In this document: positions 20,322 to 28,099 of the stretch, in pieces
Layout of the letters: the number at the start of each line of letters is the position of its first letter
Position numbering within the stretch: the first letter of the stretch is position 1
NCBI RefSeq assembly: GCF_001417735.1
Contig: NZ_BBUZ01000023.1
Coordinates: 781,570 to 845,569 of the forward strand
Direction: 5' to 3'
Source of the DNA: Streptomyces sp. NBRC 110028
GTDB lineage: Bacteria; Actinomycetota; Actinomycetes; Streptomycetales; Streptomycetaceae
DNA: 64,000 bases
The notes under the pieces: model-generated
Told to the model about the DNA's origin: nothing
What the model saw: the letters and a program-made list of their open reading frames with translations, nothing else
The model's database searches: none
Position numbers and translations under genes: made by a program

Positions 20322-22154
20322 TCACGCGTCGTCGGCGAGTTCCAGCCAGCGCGTCTCCAGTTCGTCGCGCTCCCCCGCCAATTCCCGCAGCTTGGCGTCC
20401 AGCTCGGCGACCCGGGCGAAGTCCGTGGCGTCCTCGGCGATCCGGGCGTGCAGCGTGGACTCCTGCTCGCTGATGCGGTCCAGCCGCCGCTCGATCTTCT
20501 GGAGCTCCTTGTTCGCGGCCCGCTGCTCGGCCGCCGACCGCTGCCCGCCGGACGGCGCCGCCTCCGCGGCCTTCTGCCTGCCGGAGTTGCCGGAGCCGGC
20601 CTGGGGCGCCGCCGCGGCCAGCGCCCGCTGCCGCCGCTCCAGGTACTCGTCCACCCCGCGCGGCAGCATGCGCAGCGTGGCGTCGCCCAGCAGGGCCTGC
20701 ACCCGGTCGGTGGTGCGCTCCAGGAAGTACCGGTCGTGGCTGATGACCACGAGCGAACCCGGCCAGCTGTCGAGGACGTCCTCCAGCTGGGTCAGGGTCT
20801 CGATGTCCAGGTCGTTGGTCGGCTCGTCCAGGAACAGCACATTGGGCTCGTCCATCAGCAGCCGCAGGATCTGCAGCCGGCGCCGCTCACCGCCGGACAG
20901 ATCGCCGACCGGCGTCCACTGCTTCTCCTTGGTGAAGCCGAACTTCTCGCACAGCTGCGAGGCGGTCATCTCCCGGCCCTTGCCCAGGTCGACGCGCTGC
21001 CGCACCTGCTCGACGGCCTCCAGGACGCGCAGGTTCCGGTCGAGTTCGGCGACCTCCTGCGACAGATACGCGAGCTTGACGGTCTTGCCGACGACGATCC
21101 GGCCGCCCGCGGGCTGCTGTTCGCCCTCGGTCCGCGCGGCCTCGGCGAGGGCGCGCAGCAGCGACGTCTTGCCCGCGCCGTTCACGCCCACCAGGCCGAT
21201 CCGGTCGCCGGGGCCCAGCTGCCAGGTCAGATGCTTGAGCAGCAGCTTCGGCCCGGCGGTGACGGTCACGTCCTCCAGCTCGAAGACGGTCTTGCCCAGG
21301 CGGGAGTTGGCGAACTTCATCAGCTCGGCGCTGTCACGCGGCGGCGGGACGTCCGCGATCAGCGCGTTCGCCGCCTCGATGCGGAAGCGCGGCTTGCTGG
21401 TGCGGGCCGGGGCGCCGCGGCGCAGCCAGGCCAGCTCCTTGCGCATCAGGTTCTGCCGCTTGGCCTCCTCGGTGGCGGCGATGCGCTCGCGCTCGGCCCG
21501 GGCGAAGACGTAGTCGCTGTAGCCGCCCTCGTACTCGTGCACCGCGCCGCGCTGGACGTCCCACATGCGGGTGCAGACCTGGTCGAGGAACCAGCGGTCG
21601 TGGGTGACGACCACCAGCGCCGAGCGGCGGGCCCGCAGATGTCCGGCCAGCCAGGAGATGCCCTCGACGTCGAGGTGGTTGGTCGGCTCGTCCAGGACGA
21701 TCAGGTCCTGTTCGGCGATCAGCAGCTTGGCGAGCGCGATGCGGCGGCGCTCGCCGCCGGACAGCGGGCCGATGACGGTGTCCAGGCCCTGCGGGAAGGC
21801 GGGCAGGTCGAGCCCGCCGAACAGCCCGGTGAGGGTGTCCCGGATCTTGGCGTCGCCCGCCCACTCGTGGTCGGCGAGGTCGCCGATCACCTCGTGCCGG
21901 ACGGTGGCGGCGGGGTCGAGCGAATCGTGCTGGGTCAGCACGCCGAGACGCAGGCCCCCGGCGTGGGTGACGCGGCCGTCGTCGGCGGGTTCGAGCTTGG
22001 CGAGGATCCGGATGAGCGTGGTCTTCCCGTCCCCGTTCCGGCCGACGACGCCGATCCTGTCCCCCTCGTTGACCCCGAGGGACACGCCGTCCAGCAGCGC
22101 ACGGGTGCCGTACACCTTGCCGACGGCTTCGACGTTGACCAAGTTGGTGACCAT
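20322..22154 (-). CDS. ABC-F family ATP-binding protein
   Basis: A 610-aa protein with two ABC ATPase domains and no membrane segments. Domain 1 has GRNGDGKTT, LSGGERRR and LIVLDEPTNHLD. Domain 2 has GVNGAGKTS, LSGGERRRLQ and VLFLDEPTNDLD. A linker rich in Arg/Ala/Glu joins them, and a C-terminal coiled coil (about 545-610) follows an Ala/Gly/Ser stretch, the Uup-like arrangement. ABC-F proteins act on the ribosome in translation or antibiotic protection; which applies here cannot be told. ATG 22154 is 4 bp after AGGAG; a GTG directly before it is too close. Confidence 0.92.
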   Translation of the reverse strand: MVTNLVNVEAVGKVYGTRALLDGVSLGVNEGDRIGVVGRNGDGKTTLIRILAKLEPADDGRVTHAGGLRLGVLTQHDSLDPAATVRHEVIGDLADHEWAGDAKIRDTLTGLFGGLDLPAFPQGLDTVIGPLSGGERRRIALAKLLIAEQDLIVLDEPTNHLDVEGISWLAGHLRARRSALVVVTHDRWFLDQVCTRMWDVQRGAVHEYEGGYSDYVFARAERERIAATEEAKRQNLMRKELAWLRRGAPARTSKPRFRIEAANALIADVPPPRDSAELMKFANSRLGKTVFELEDVTVTAGPKLLLKHLTWQLGPGDRIGLVGVNGAGKTSLLRALAEAARTEGEQQPAGGRIVVGKTVKLAYLSQEVAELDRNLRVLEAVEQVRQRVDLGKGREMTASQLCEKFGFTKEKQWTPVGDLSGGERRRLQILRLLMDEPNVLFLDEPTNDLDIETLTQLEDVLDSWPGSLVVISHDRYFLERTTDRVQALLGDATLRMLPRGVDEYLERRQRALAAAAPQAGSGNSGRQKAAEAAPSGGQRSAAEQRAANKELQKIERRLDRISEQESTLHARIAEDATDFARVAELDAKLRELAGERDELETRWLELADDA

Positions 22155-22200
22155 CACACTCCTGTTACGCGGATCGATCGACGTCCCAGGGTAGTCGCGG

Positions 22201-23127
22201 TCAGGCGGTGGTGACCGTCGCCCCGGGCACCGGGCCGGACGCCGTCCGTACGGTGCGGCAGGTGCGGGAGGCCGCGAGCGCGGTGGCCACGTGCTGGGCG
22301 GCCTCCGCGTCCTTCGCCAGGAACGCGCAGGTCGGGCCGGAACCGGACACCAGCGAGGCGAGCGCGCCGGCGTCCGCGCCCGCGCGCAGCGTCTCGGCGA
22401 GCGCCGGGCGCAGCGAGAGCGCGGCGGGCTGCAGATCGTTGGTCACGGCGGCGGCCAGCGCGGTCGGGTCTCCGGTGCGCAGCGCCGTGAGCAGCGCCTC
22501 CGACGGCTCGGGGTCGGGGATCGTCGCGACCGTCGCGCCCGCCCCGGTCTCCTCCCTCAGGCGGTCGCACTCCCGGTAGACGGCCGGGGTGGACAGCCCG
22601 CCGTCCGCCACCGCGAACACCCAGTGGAACGTGCCGCCCGTCTCCAGCGGCGTCAGCAGCTCCCCCCGCCCCCGGCCGAGGGCCGCCCCGCCGACCAGGC
22701 TGAACGGGACGTCGCTGCCCAGGTCGGCGCAGAGGGCGAGGAGTTCGGTGCGGCTCGTACGGGCCCCCCACAGCGCGTCGCACGCCAGCAGGGCGCCGGC
22801 GGCGTCCGCGCTGCCGCCCGCCATGCCGCCGGCGACGGGGATGCTCTTGGTGATGTGCAGGTGCACGGCCGGCGCCCGGCCGTGGCGGGCGGCGAGCGCG
22901 ATCGCCGCGCGGGCGGCGAGGTTGGTGTGGTCGGTGGGGACGTGCGCGGCGTCGGCGCCCTCGACGGTGACGCGGAGGGTGTCGGCGGGGGTGGCCGTGA
23001 CCTCGTCGTGGAGCCCGACGGCGAGGAAGACGTTGGCCAGGTCGTGGAAGCCGTCGGGGCGCAGGCCGCCGACCGCGAGCTGAACGTTGACCTTCGCGGG
23101 GACGCGGGCGGTCACGGGGCGGGTCAC
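22201..23127 (-). CDS. ispE: 4-diphosphocytidyl-2-C-methyl-D-erythritol kinase
   Basis: ATP-dependent kinase of the non-mevalonate (MEP) isoprenoid pathway. The product is 308 aa. GHMP-kinase features: RVPAKVNVQLAVGGLRPDGFH at the start with the Lys-Val-Asn motif, the ATP loop SIPVAGGMAGGSADAAGALL, and the C-terminal LVSGSGPTCAFL. The start is GTG 23127 behind GAGGAG. The upstream open frame to 23235 lacks similarity. It follows rsmA on the same strand, a gene order common in actinobacteria. Confidence 0.95.
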   Translation of the reverse strand: MTRPVTARVPAKVNVQLAVGGLRPDGFHDLANVFLAVGLHDEVTATPADTLRVTVEGADAAHVPTDHTNLAARAAIALAARHGRAPAVHLHITKSIPVAGGMAGGSADAAGALLACDALWGARTSRTELLALCADLGSDVPFSLVGGAALGRGRGELLTPLETGGTFHWVFAVADGGLSTPAVYRECDRLREETGAGATVATIPDPEPSEALLTALRTGDPTALAAAVTNDLQPAALSLRPALAETLRAGADAGALASLVSGSGPTCAFLAKDAEAAQHVATALAASRTCRTVRTASGPVPGATVTTA

Positions 23128-23265
23128 GGGGCTCCTCGGTGGGGGTTCGGGTGTCGTCTGCCGGTGCGGCCCATTGTCCCGCCTCCGGCGGACTGCCCCC
23201 GCCGGGGGCCACGGGCGCCCGCGGCGGGCCGTCACCCACCCCTCCCCACCCGAAAGGGCGTGTGG

Positions 23266-24141
23266 TCAGGGGGTGGGGCGGTGTTCGGCGATCGCGGCGA
23301 AGTCCTCCACCGTCAGCGACTCCCCGCGGGCCTGGGGGGAGATGCCCGCCGCCGTCAGGGCGGCTTCGGCGGCGGGGGCCGAGCCCGCCCAGCCGGACAG
23401 GGCGGCGCGCAGGGTCTTGCGGCGCTGGGCGAAGGCGGCGTCGACGACGGCGAAGACCTCGTCGCGGGAGGCGGTCGTCGCGAGGGGTTCGGTGCGGCGG
23501 GTCAGGGAGACGAGGCCGGAGTCGACGTTGGGGGCGGGCCAGAAGACGCTGCGGCCGATGGCGCCCGCCCGCTTGACGCGCGCGTACCAGGCGGCCTTCA
23601 CCGAGGGCACGCCGTAGACCTTGGAGCCGGGCGGGGCGGCGAGGCGGTCGGCGACCTCGGACTGCACCATCACCAGGGTGCGCTCGATGCTGGGGAAGCG
23701 GGCGAGCATGTTGAGCAGGACGGGGACGGCCACGTTGTACGGGAGGTTCGCGACCAGGGCGGTCGGGGCGGGTCCCGGGAGGTCGGTGATGTGCAGCGCG
23801 TCGGAGTGGACGAGCGCGAAGCGGTCGGCCCGCTCGGGCAGCCGGGCGGCCACGGTGGCCGGGAGGGCGGCGGCCAGGACGTCGTCGATCTCGACCGCGG
23901 TGACCCGGTCGGCGGCCTCCAGCAGGGCCAGGGTCAGGGAGCCGAGACCGGGGCCGACCTCGACGACGACGTCGTCGGGCCGCACCTCGGCGGTGCGCAC
24001 GATGCGGCGCACCGTGTTGGCGTCGATGACGAAGTTCTGGCCGCGCTGCTTGGTGGGGCGTACGCCGAGGCGGGCCGCGAGGTCGCGGATGTCGGCGGGG
24101 CCCAGCAGGGCGTCGGTGGTGCCGGGGTCGGTGGAGCTCAC
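23266..24141 (-). CDS. rsmA: 16S rRNA (adenine1518-N6/adenine1519-N6)-dimethyltransferase
   Basis: KsgA/RsmA dimethylates two adjacent adenines in helix 45 of 16S rRNA during 30S maturation. The product is 291 aa. It shows [19 protein letters not shown], the SAM motif [17 protein letters not shown], the acidic VTAVEIDD and the catalytic [11 protein letters not shown]. It lies between ispE and an Rpf-like gene, all on the minus strand. Confidence 0.96.
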   Translation of the reverse strand: MSSTDPGTTDALLGPADIRDLAARLGVRPTKQRGQNFVIDANTVRRIVRTAEVRPDDVVVEVGPGLGSLTLALLEAADRVTAVEIDDVLAAALPATVAARLPERADRFALVHSDALHITDLPGPAPTALVANLPYNVAVPVLLNMLARFPSIERTLVMVQSEVADRLAAPPGSKVYGVPSVKAAWYARVKRAGAIGRSVFWPAPNVDSGLVSLTRRTEPLATTASRDEVFAVVDAAFAQRRKTLRAALSGWAGSAPAAEAALTAAGISPQARGESLTVEDFAAIAEHRPTP

Positions 24142-24204
24142 CGGGAAAGCTTACGGCCCGGCCGCCACGCCGTTCACTGCCGTGGCCTTCACCGCCGGCG
24201 GCCT

Positions 24205-25383
24205 TCACTGCCGCAGCTTCTGGCCGCAGTGCGGCCAGGGGGCGGAGCCGCGCTGGACGTACAGCTTCTTGGCCCGGTAGGTCTGCTCGGCGGGGGGCGC
24301 GTCCTGGGGGCTGCCGTGGCCGCCGAGGGCGTGCCAGGTCTGGCGGTCGAGCTGGTAGAGCCCGCCGTAGCGGCCGGAGCTGTCGACCGCGCCGGGGCGG
24401 CCGCCGGATTCGCAGTGGGCCATGGCCTGCCAGTTGAGCCGGTCGGCTCCGGCGACGGCGGTCGGCGCGGTCATGGTACCGACCCGGACGATGCGGGCCA
24501 CGGGCGCCCGGACGATCTCGGAGCGCAGCTTCCGGGGCGGCTGCCGTACGCCGTTGACGGTGCGCACCCGGTAGACGGTGCGCAGGGTGCCGGGGCGGCC
24601 CTCGCGGGCGACGAGTCGGGTGCCCTTGAAGAGGGTGGGGTCGGCGCGCTGGAGGGTGGGGAAGGGGACCGGCGTCAGTCGGGTCTCCCTGCCGCCGGTG
24701 ATGCGCATGACCTTCACCGTCTGGCCGTCGCGCGGGAAGCTGTCCAGCGGGACGGACGTGGTGTCGTGGCCGTGCAGGGTGAGCCGGGCCTCGGTGAGCG
24801 CTTCGCCGATGGTGGCGGCGTTGGTGCGGACCGGGTGGGCGCGTCCGTCGGCGCGGAAGGTGACGGTGCGCTCGGTGCGGACGTCGAGGTCCAGCCCCTG
24901 CCGGGTGATGGCGGCGGAGCGGGAGGCGGACAGGTGGGCGCCGTCGGCGCGGACGCCGAGCTGGCGCAGCGCGGCGTCGACGGTGTCGGCGGTGGTCCAG
25001 ACCCGGCGGCGTGCGCCGTCGACGGTGAGGGTGACGGGGCGGCCGTAGCGGACGGCGATCTCGTCGCCGCTGGTGAGGGGTTGGCCGGGGGCGGGGGCGA
25101 CGATGTCGTGCGGGCTGACGTCGACGTCCTCGTCGGCGAGGAGTTCGGCGACGTCGTCGGCGTAGGTGTGCAGGGTGCGCTCGTGGCCGTCGACGCTGAG
25201 CCGTACCGCCTTGTCCTGGGCGACGAAGGCGGAGGTGCCCCCGGCCAGGGCGGCGACCACGAGTGCCTGGGGCAGCAGCCGCCGCACCGGACCGGTGCGG
25301 GCCGGGGGGCGTCCGCGCCGGGCGGCTCGGCGGGCGGCGGCACGGCCGCCCGGGACGCGGTGGCTGCCCTGCGTACGGCTCAC
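24205..25383 (-). CDS. Resuscitation-promoting-factor-like secreted protein (RpfB type: DUF348, G5, transglycosylase)
   Basis: A 392-aa cell-wall hydrolase. A basic N-terminus and hydrophobic segment at about 37-54 act as signal or anchor. Three DUF348 ubiquitin-like repeats follow (for example VRLSVDGHERTLHTYADDV, VTLTVDGARRRVWTTADTV), then a G5-type stretch (about 210-285). The C-terminal Rpf/lysozyme-like domain has NWQAMAHCESGGRPGAVDS, whose Glu is the catalytic residue, and GRYGGLYQLDRQTW. Rpf proteins cleave peptidoglycan during spore germination. The start is taken at GTG 25383; adjacent in-frame GTGs at 25386-25392 are equally possible. Confidence 0.93.
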   Translation of the reverse strand: MSRTQGSHRVPGGRAAARRAARRGRPPARTGPVRRLLPQALVVAALAGGTSAFVAQDKAVRLSVDGHERTLHTYADDVAELLADEDVDVSPHDIVAPAPGQPLTSGDEIAVRYGRPVTLTVDGARRRVWTTADTVDAALRQLGVRADGAHLSASRSAAITRQGLDLDVRTERTVTFRADGRAHPVRTNAATIGEALTEARLTLHGHDTTSVPLDSFPRDGQTVKVMRITGGRETRLTPVPFPTLQRADPTLFKGTRLVAREGRPGTLRTVYRVRTVNGVRQPPRKLRSEIVRAPVARIVRVGTMTAPTAVAGADRLNWQAMAHCESGGRPGAVDSSGRYGGLYQLDRQTWHALGGHGSPQDAPPAEQTYRAKKLYVQRGSAPWPHCGQKLRQ

Positions 25384-25424
25384 GACAACAACACTCCACG
25401 GGTCCACGGTCAGGGGCGCCGCGG

Positions 25425-25454
25425 ACTGTAGCGGACTGTTCCGTCACTCTCCAA
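25425..25454 (-). promoter_or_regulatory. Putative promoter of the Rpf-like gene
   Basis: On the minus strand TTGGAG (25449-25454) and TACAGT (25425-25430) are separated by 18 bp, giving a leader of about 35 nt. The 81-bp gap is too short to contain the c-di-AMP riboswitch that precedes some Streptomyces rpf genes. Confidence 0.4.
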
Positions 25455-25464
25455 AGCGAGTTGG

Positions 25465-26442
25465 CTACCCTGCGTCGCCGATGACGGAGGGAACCGGATA
25501 GCCGAAGACGCGCGCGGTGTTGGCCGCCACGGCGGTCGCCAGGGTGTCTTCGGGCACACCCTTGACGTCGGCCATGGCCCGCAGGGTGAACGGAATCAGA
25601 TACGGAGCGTTAGGCCGTCCGCGGTAGGGCGCGGGGGTGAGGAAGGGCGCGTCGGTCTCCACGAGGAGGAGGTCGAGGGGGGCGACGGCGAGGGCGTCGC
25701 GCAGCGGCTGGGCGTTCTTGAAGGTGACGTTCCCGGCGAACGACATGTAGTAGCCGTGCTCCGCGCACACCTTGGCCATGGCGGCGTCGCCGGAATAGCA
25801 GTGGAAGACGACGGTGTCGGGGGCGCCCTCCTCGGCGAGCACCCGCAGGACGTCGTCGTGGGCCTCCCGGTCGTGGATGACCAGGGCCTTGCCGTGCCGC
25901 TTGGCGATGTCGATGTGACGGCGGAAGGAGCGCTCCTGGGCGGCCATGCCGTCGGGTCCGGTGCGGAAGTGGTCGAGGCCGGTTTCGCCGACGCCGCGCA
26001 CCTGGGGCAGGGCGGCCAGGGTGTCGATCTCGGCGAGGGCCGCGTCGAGGGCCTGGTCGCCGCCGGGTTGCCGGGCGCCCTGCCGGGACCAGCCGTCGGG
26101 GTCCCCGAGGACGATGCGGGGTGCCTCGTTGGGGTGCAGGGCGACGGTGGACCATACGGCGTCGTGGGCGGCCGCGGTCTCGGCCGCCCACCGGGACCCG
26201 GCGAGGTCGCATCCCACCTGGACGACGGTCGTCACGCCGACCGAGGCGGCCTTGGCGAGGGCGTCCTCGACGGTTCCCGCCTGCATGTCCAGATGGGTGT
26301 GGGAGTCGGCGACCGGGACCCGCAGGGGGTCCGGGAGCGGGGGCGGCGCGTCCTTTTGCTTTTGCCTGCCGATTTGTCCGCCGTTGTTCTTCCCGCTTCC
26401 CGTTCCGCCGCTGCCGCCGTGGGTCGATGCTGATTGCGCCAT
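25465..26442 (-). CDS. TatD-family metal-dependent hydrolase / DNase
   Basis: A 325-aa TIM-barrel hydrolase. Metal-binding motifs: VADSHTHLDMQAG near residue 45, the GVGETGLDHFR Glu, LVIHDREAHDD, VFHCYSGD, and VETDAPFLTPAPYRGRPNAP split around the conserved Asp. TatD enzymes are 3'-5' exonucleases or deoxyribonucleases acting on damaged DNA. A Ser/Gly/Lys-rich N-terminal tail of about 35 residues precedes the domain. ATG 26442 is only about 10 bp after a -10 box, with no Shine-Dalgarno, so translation is probably leaderless. Confidence 0.92.
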   Translation of the reverse strand: MAQSASTHGGSGGTGSGKNNGGQIGRQKQKDAPPPLPDPLRVPVADSHTHLDMQAGTVEDALAKAASVGVTTVVQVGCDLAGSRWAAETAAAHDAVWSTVALHPNEAPRIVLGDPDGWSRQGARQPGGDQALDAALAEIDTLAALPQVRGVGETGLDHFRTGPDGMAAQERSFRRHIDIAKRHGKALVIHDREAHDDVLRVLAEEGAPDTVVFHCYSGDAAMAKVCAEHGYYMSFAGNVTFKNAQPLRDALAVAPLDLLLVETDAPFLTPAPYRGRPNAPYLIPFTLRAMADVKGVPEDTLATAVAANTARVFGYPVPSVIGDAG

Positions 26443-26451
26443 GCGCGTGAT

Positions 26452-26480
26452 TCTATAAATGCCGATGAATGTCGGGTGAA
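26452..26480 (-). promoter_or_regulatory. Near-leaderless promoter of the tatD gene
   Basis: Minus-strand -10 TATAGA at 26452-26457 and -35-like TTCACC at 26475-26480 have 17-bp spacing. The ATG at 26442 begins 10 bp after the -10, leaving room for a leader of only 0-3 nt. Confidence 0.5.
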
Positions 26481-26514
26481 TCACACCTGGCCGCTCAGCT
26501 GACCCTGACCGGGC

Positions 26515-26946
26515 TCATGTGCGATGGTGCGAAAAAGGGTGCAGGAGATCCGACAGGTGCCAGTGGTGCCCACGTCGCCGCGTGGGGCTCGCGGTGTCCG
26601 CCTCGCCGTCCGGCCTCGTCTCCGGTACGGGGCGCGTGCGCCGCGCGCTCTCCAGGACCGACGAGACCTGGCCCGAGCGCATGATGCGCACCAGATGCGC
26701 ACCGCAGTTGACGCAGTCGGGGCTCGTCAGCGGAGACGGGACGCGACTTCCGCCGGTGAAGTACACGACGAAGGACCGGCCCTCGCCGTCCACGTGGTGT
26801 TCGATGTCGTACGACCGTTCCCAGCCGTGCCCGCACTTCATGCAGGCGAAGGCGTAGGCCTCGTGGGCCACCTCGCCGCCGTCCGGGCCCTCGGTGGGAC
26901 GGGTTATCGGGTGCACGCCGTTCGAGGCTCCCGCTATATCGCTCAT
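26515..26946 (-). CDS. Hypothetical zinc-ribbon-like protein
   Basis: A 143-aa protein with two Cys-x-x-Cys pairs, CMKCGHGW near residue 35 and CVNCGAHLVR near residue 78. They are spaced as in a zinc ribbon, and an aromatic strand-rich segment lies between them (RSFVVYFTGG). The C-terminal third is low-complexity and ends in a His-rich stretch (GHHWHLSDLLHPFSHH). No enzymatic motif is seen. ATG 26946 has AGGAG upstream, directly after a small hairpin at 26957-26973. A role in metal or nucleic-acid binding is only a guess. Confidence 0.75.
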   Translation of the reverse strand: MSDIAGASNGVHPITRPTEGPDGGEVAHEAYAFACMKCGHGWERSYDIEHHVDGEGRSFVVYFTGGSRVPSPLTSPDCVNCGAHLVRIMRSGQVSSVLESARRTRPVPETRPDGEADTASPTRRRGHHWHLSDLLHPFSHHRT

Positions 26947-26956
26947 GGCAGCTCCT

Positions 26957-26973
26957 CTTGTCCGCAGGACAAG
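26957..26973 (-). promoter_or_regulatory. Hairpin immediately upstream of the zinc-ribbon gene's ribosome-binding site
   Basis: A perfect 7-bp inverted repeat (CTTGTCC / GGACAAG, 3-nt loop) abuts the AGGAG of the downstream gene. It could be an operator or an mRNA hairpin affecting initiation. Confidence 0.35.
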
Positions 26974-27116
26974 TCTTCCGGGATTGGTACGTCCCCGCGC
27001 TTCTCCTCCAGTGGACGCTTTTCCCGGCGGGATCGCAGCAGGTCTTCCCTCTCTTTGGCGCAGATTTAGCTGTGCACTATCGAAACCGCCCGATCGGCAG
27101 GTCTGCCCTTTGCCTT

Positions 27117-27995
27117 TCAGTGGTGCCCTTTACCTTCGCGTGGCCCGTCCTGGGCCGCGTTCTTTGCCGCCACGACCGCGTCGAACACCACCCGTTTGGG
27201 TATCCCGGCGGCCTGCGCGACCGCCGCGATGGCCTCCTTGCGGCGCTCACCGGCCGCCTCGCGCACCGCGACCCGGCGGGCCAGCTCGGCGGGACCGGCC
27301 TCGTCGGGGCCCGGTTCGGCGGCGCCTTCGACGACGATGGTGATCTCCCCCCGTACGCCCTCCGCCGCCCAGGCCGCCAGCTCCTCCAGCGGGCCGCGCC
27401 GGACCTCCTCGTAGGTCTTGGTCAGCTCCCGGCACACCGCGGCCCGCCGGTCCGCGCCGAACACCTCCGCCATGGCGGCCAGGGTGTCGGCCAGCCGGTG
27501 CGGGGCCTCGAAGTAGACCAGGGTGCGGCGCTCGCCCGCGGCCTCGCGCAGCCGTGCCAGCCGCTCCCCCGCCTTGCGCGGCGGGAAGCCCTCGAAGCAG
27601 AAGCGGTCCACCGGCAGCCCGGAGACGGCCAGCGCGGTGAGCACGGCGGACGGGCCGGGCACCGCGGTGACCGCGATGCCGCGCTCCACGGCGGCGGCGA
27701 CCAGCCGGTAGCCGGGGTCGGAGACCGACGGCATGCCCGCGTCGGTGACCAGCAGCACCCGGGCGCCGCCCGCCAGCGCGTCGACCAGTTCGGGGGTGCG
27801 CGCCGACTCGTTGCCCTCGAAGTAGGACACCACCCGGCCGCCCGGCTGGACGTCCAGCGCCTGGGTGAGCCGGCGCAGCCGCCGGGTGTCCTCGGCGGCG
27901 ATCACATCGGCCGCCACCAGCTCGGCGGCCAGCCGCGGGGGCGCGTCCGCGGTGTCGCCGATGGGGGTCCCTGCGAGTACGAGCGTTCCAGTCAC
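27117..27995 (-). CDS. rsmI: 16S rRNA (cytidine1402-2'-O)-methyltransferase
   Basis: RsmI methylates the ribose of C1402 in the 16S rRNA decoding centre. The product is 292 aa, of the tetrapyrrole methylase fold. Motifs: TLVLAGTPIGDTADAPPRL at the N-terminus, IAAEDTRRLRRL, VTDAGMPSVSDPGYRLV, the SAM-binding VPGPSAVLTALAVSGLP, and ELTKTYEEVRRG. The start is GTG 27995 with GAGGAT 8 bp upstream. It is divergent from pmt with a gap of about 100 bp, as in other streptomycetes. Confidence 0.95.
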   Translation of the reverse strand: MTGTLVLAGTPIGDTADAPPRLAAELVAADVIAAEDTRRLRRLTQALDVQPGGRVVSYFEGNESARTPELVDALAGGARVLLVTDAGMPSVSDPGYRLVAAAVERGIAVTAVPGPSAVLTALAVSGLPVDRFCFEGFPPRKAGERLARLREAAGERRTLVYFEAPHRLADTLAAMAEVFGADRRAAVCRELTKTYEEVRRGPLEELAAWAAEGVRGEITIVVEGAAEPGPDEAGPAELARRVAVREAAGERRKEAIAAVAQAAGIPKRVVFDAVVAAKNAAQDGPREGKGHH

Positions 27996-28099
27996 CCGGC
28001 CATCCTCGCAGCCCCCGTTTCCGCCGTGTCGGCCGCCGCTTCCGTGAGACACCACCTGATCCACGCCACACGCACTGGCCACTTCCCTACGATGGCCCG

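Noticed and set aside
22154..25447. A minus-strand open frame of 1097 codons and a plus-strand one of 1046 codons over ispE-rsmA-rpf
   Set aside because: Both are alternative frames of three well-supported genes. Their translations are Arg/Pro or Gly/Val low-complexity with no domain.
25384..25464. c-di-AMP (ydaO-type) riboswitch upstream of the Rpf-like gene
   Set aside because: Only 81 bp separate it from tatD, much less than the riboswitch needs, and no fitting motifs were seen.
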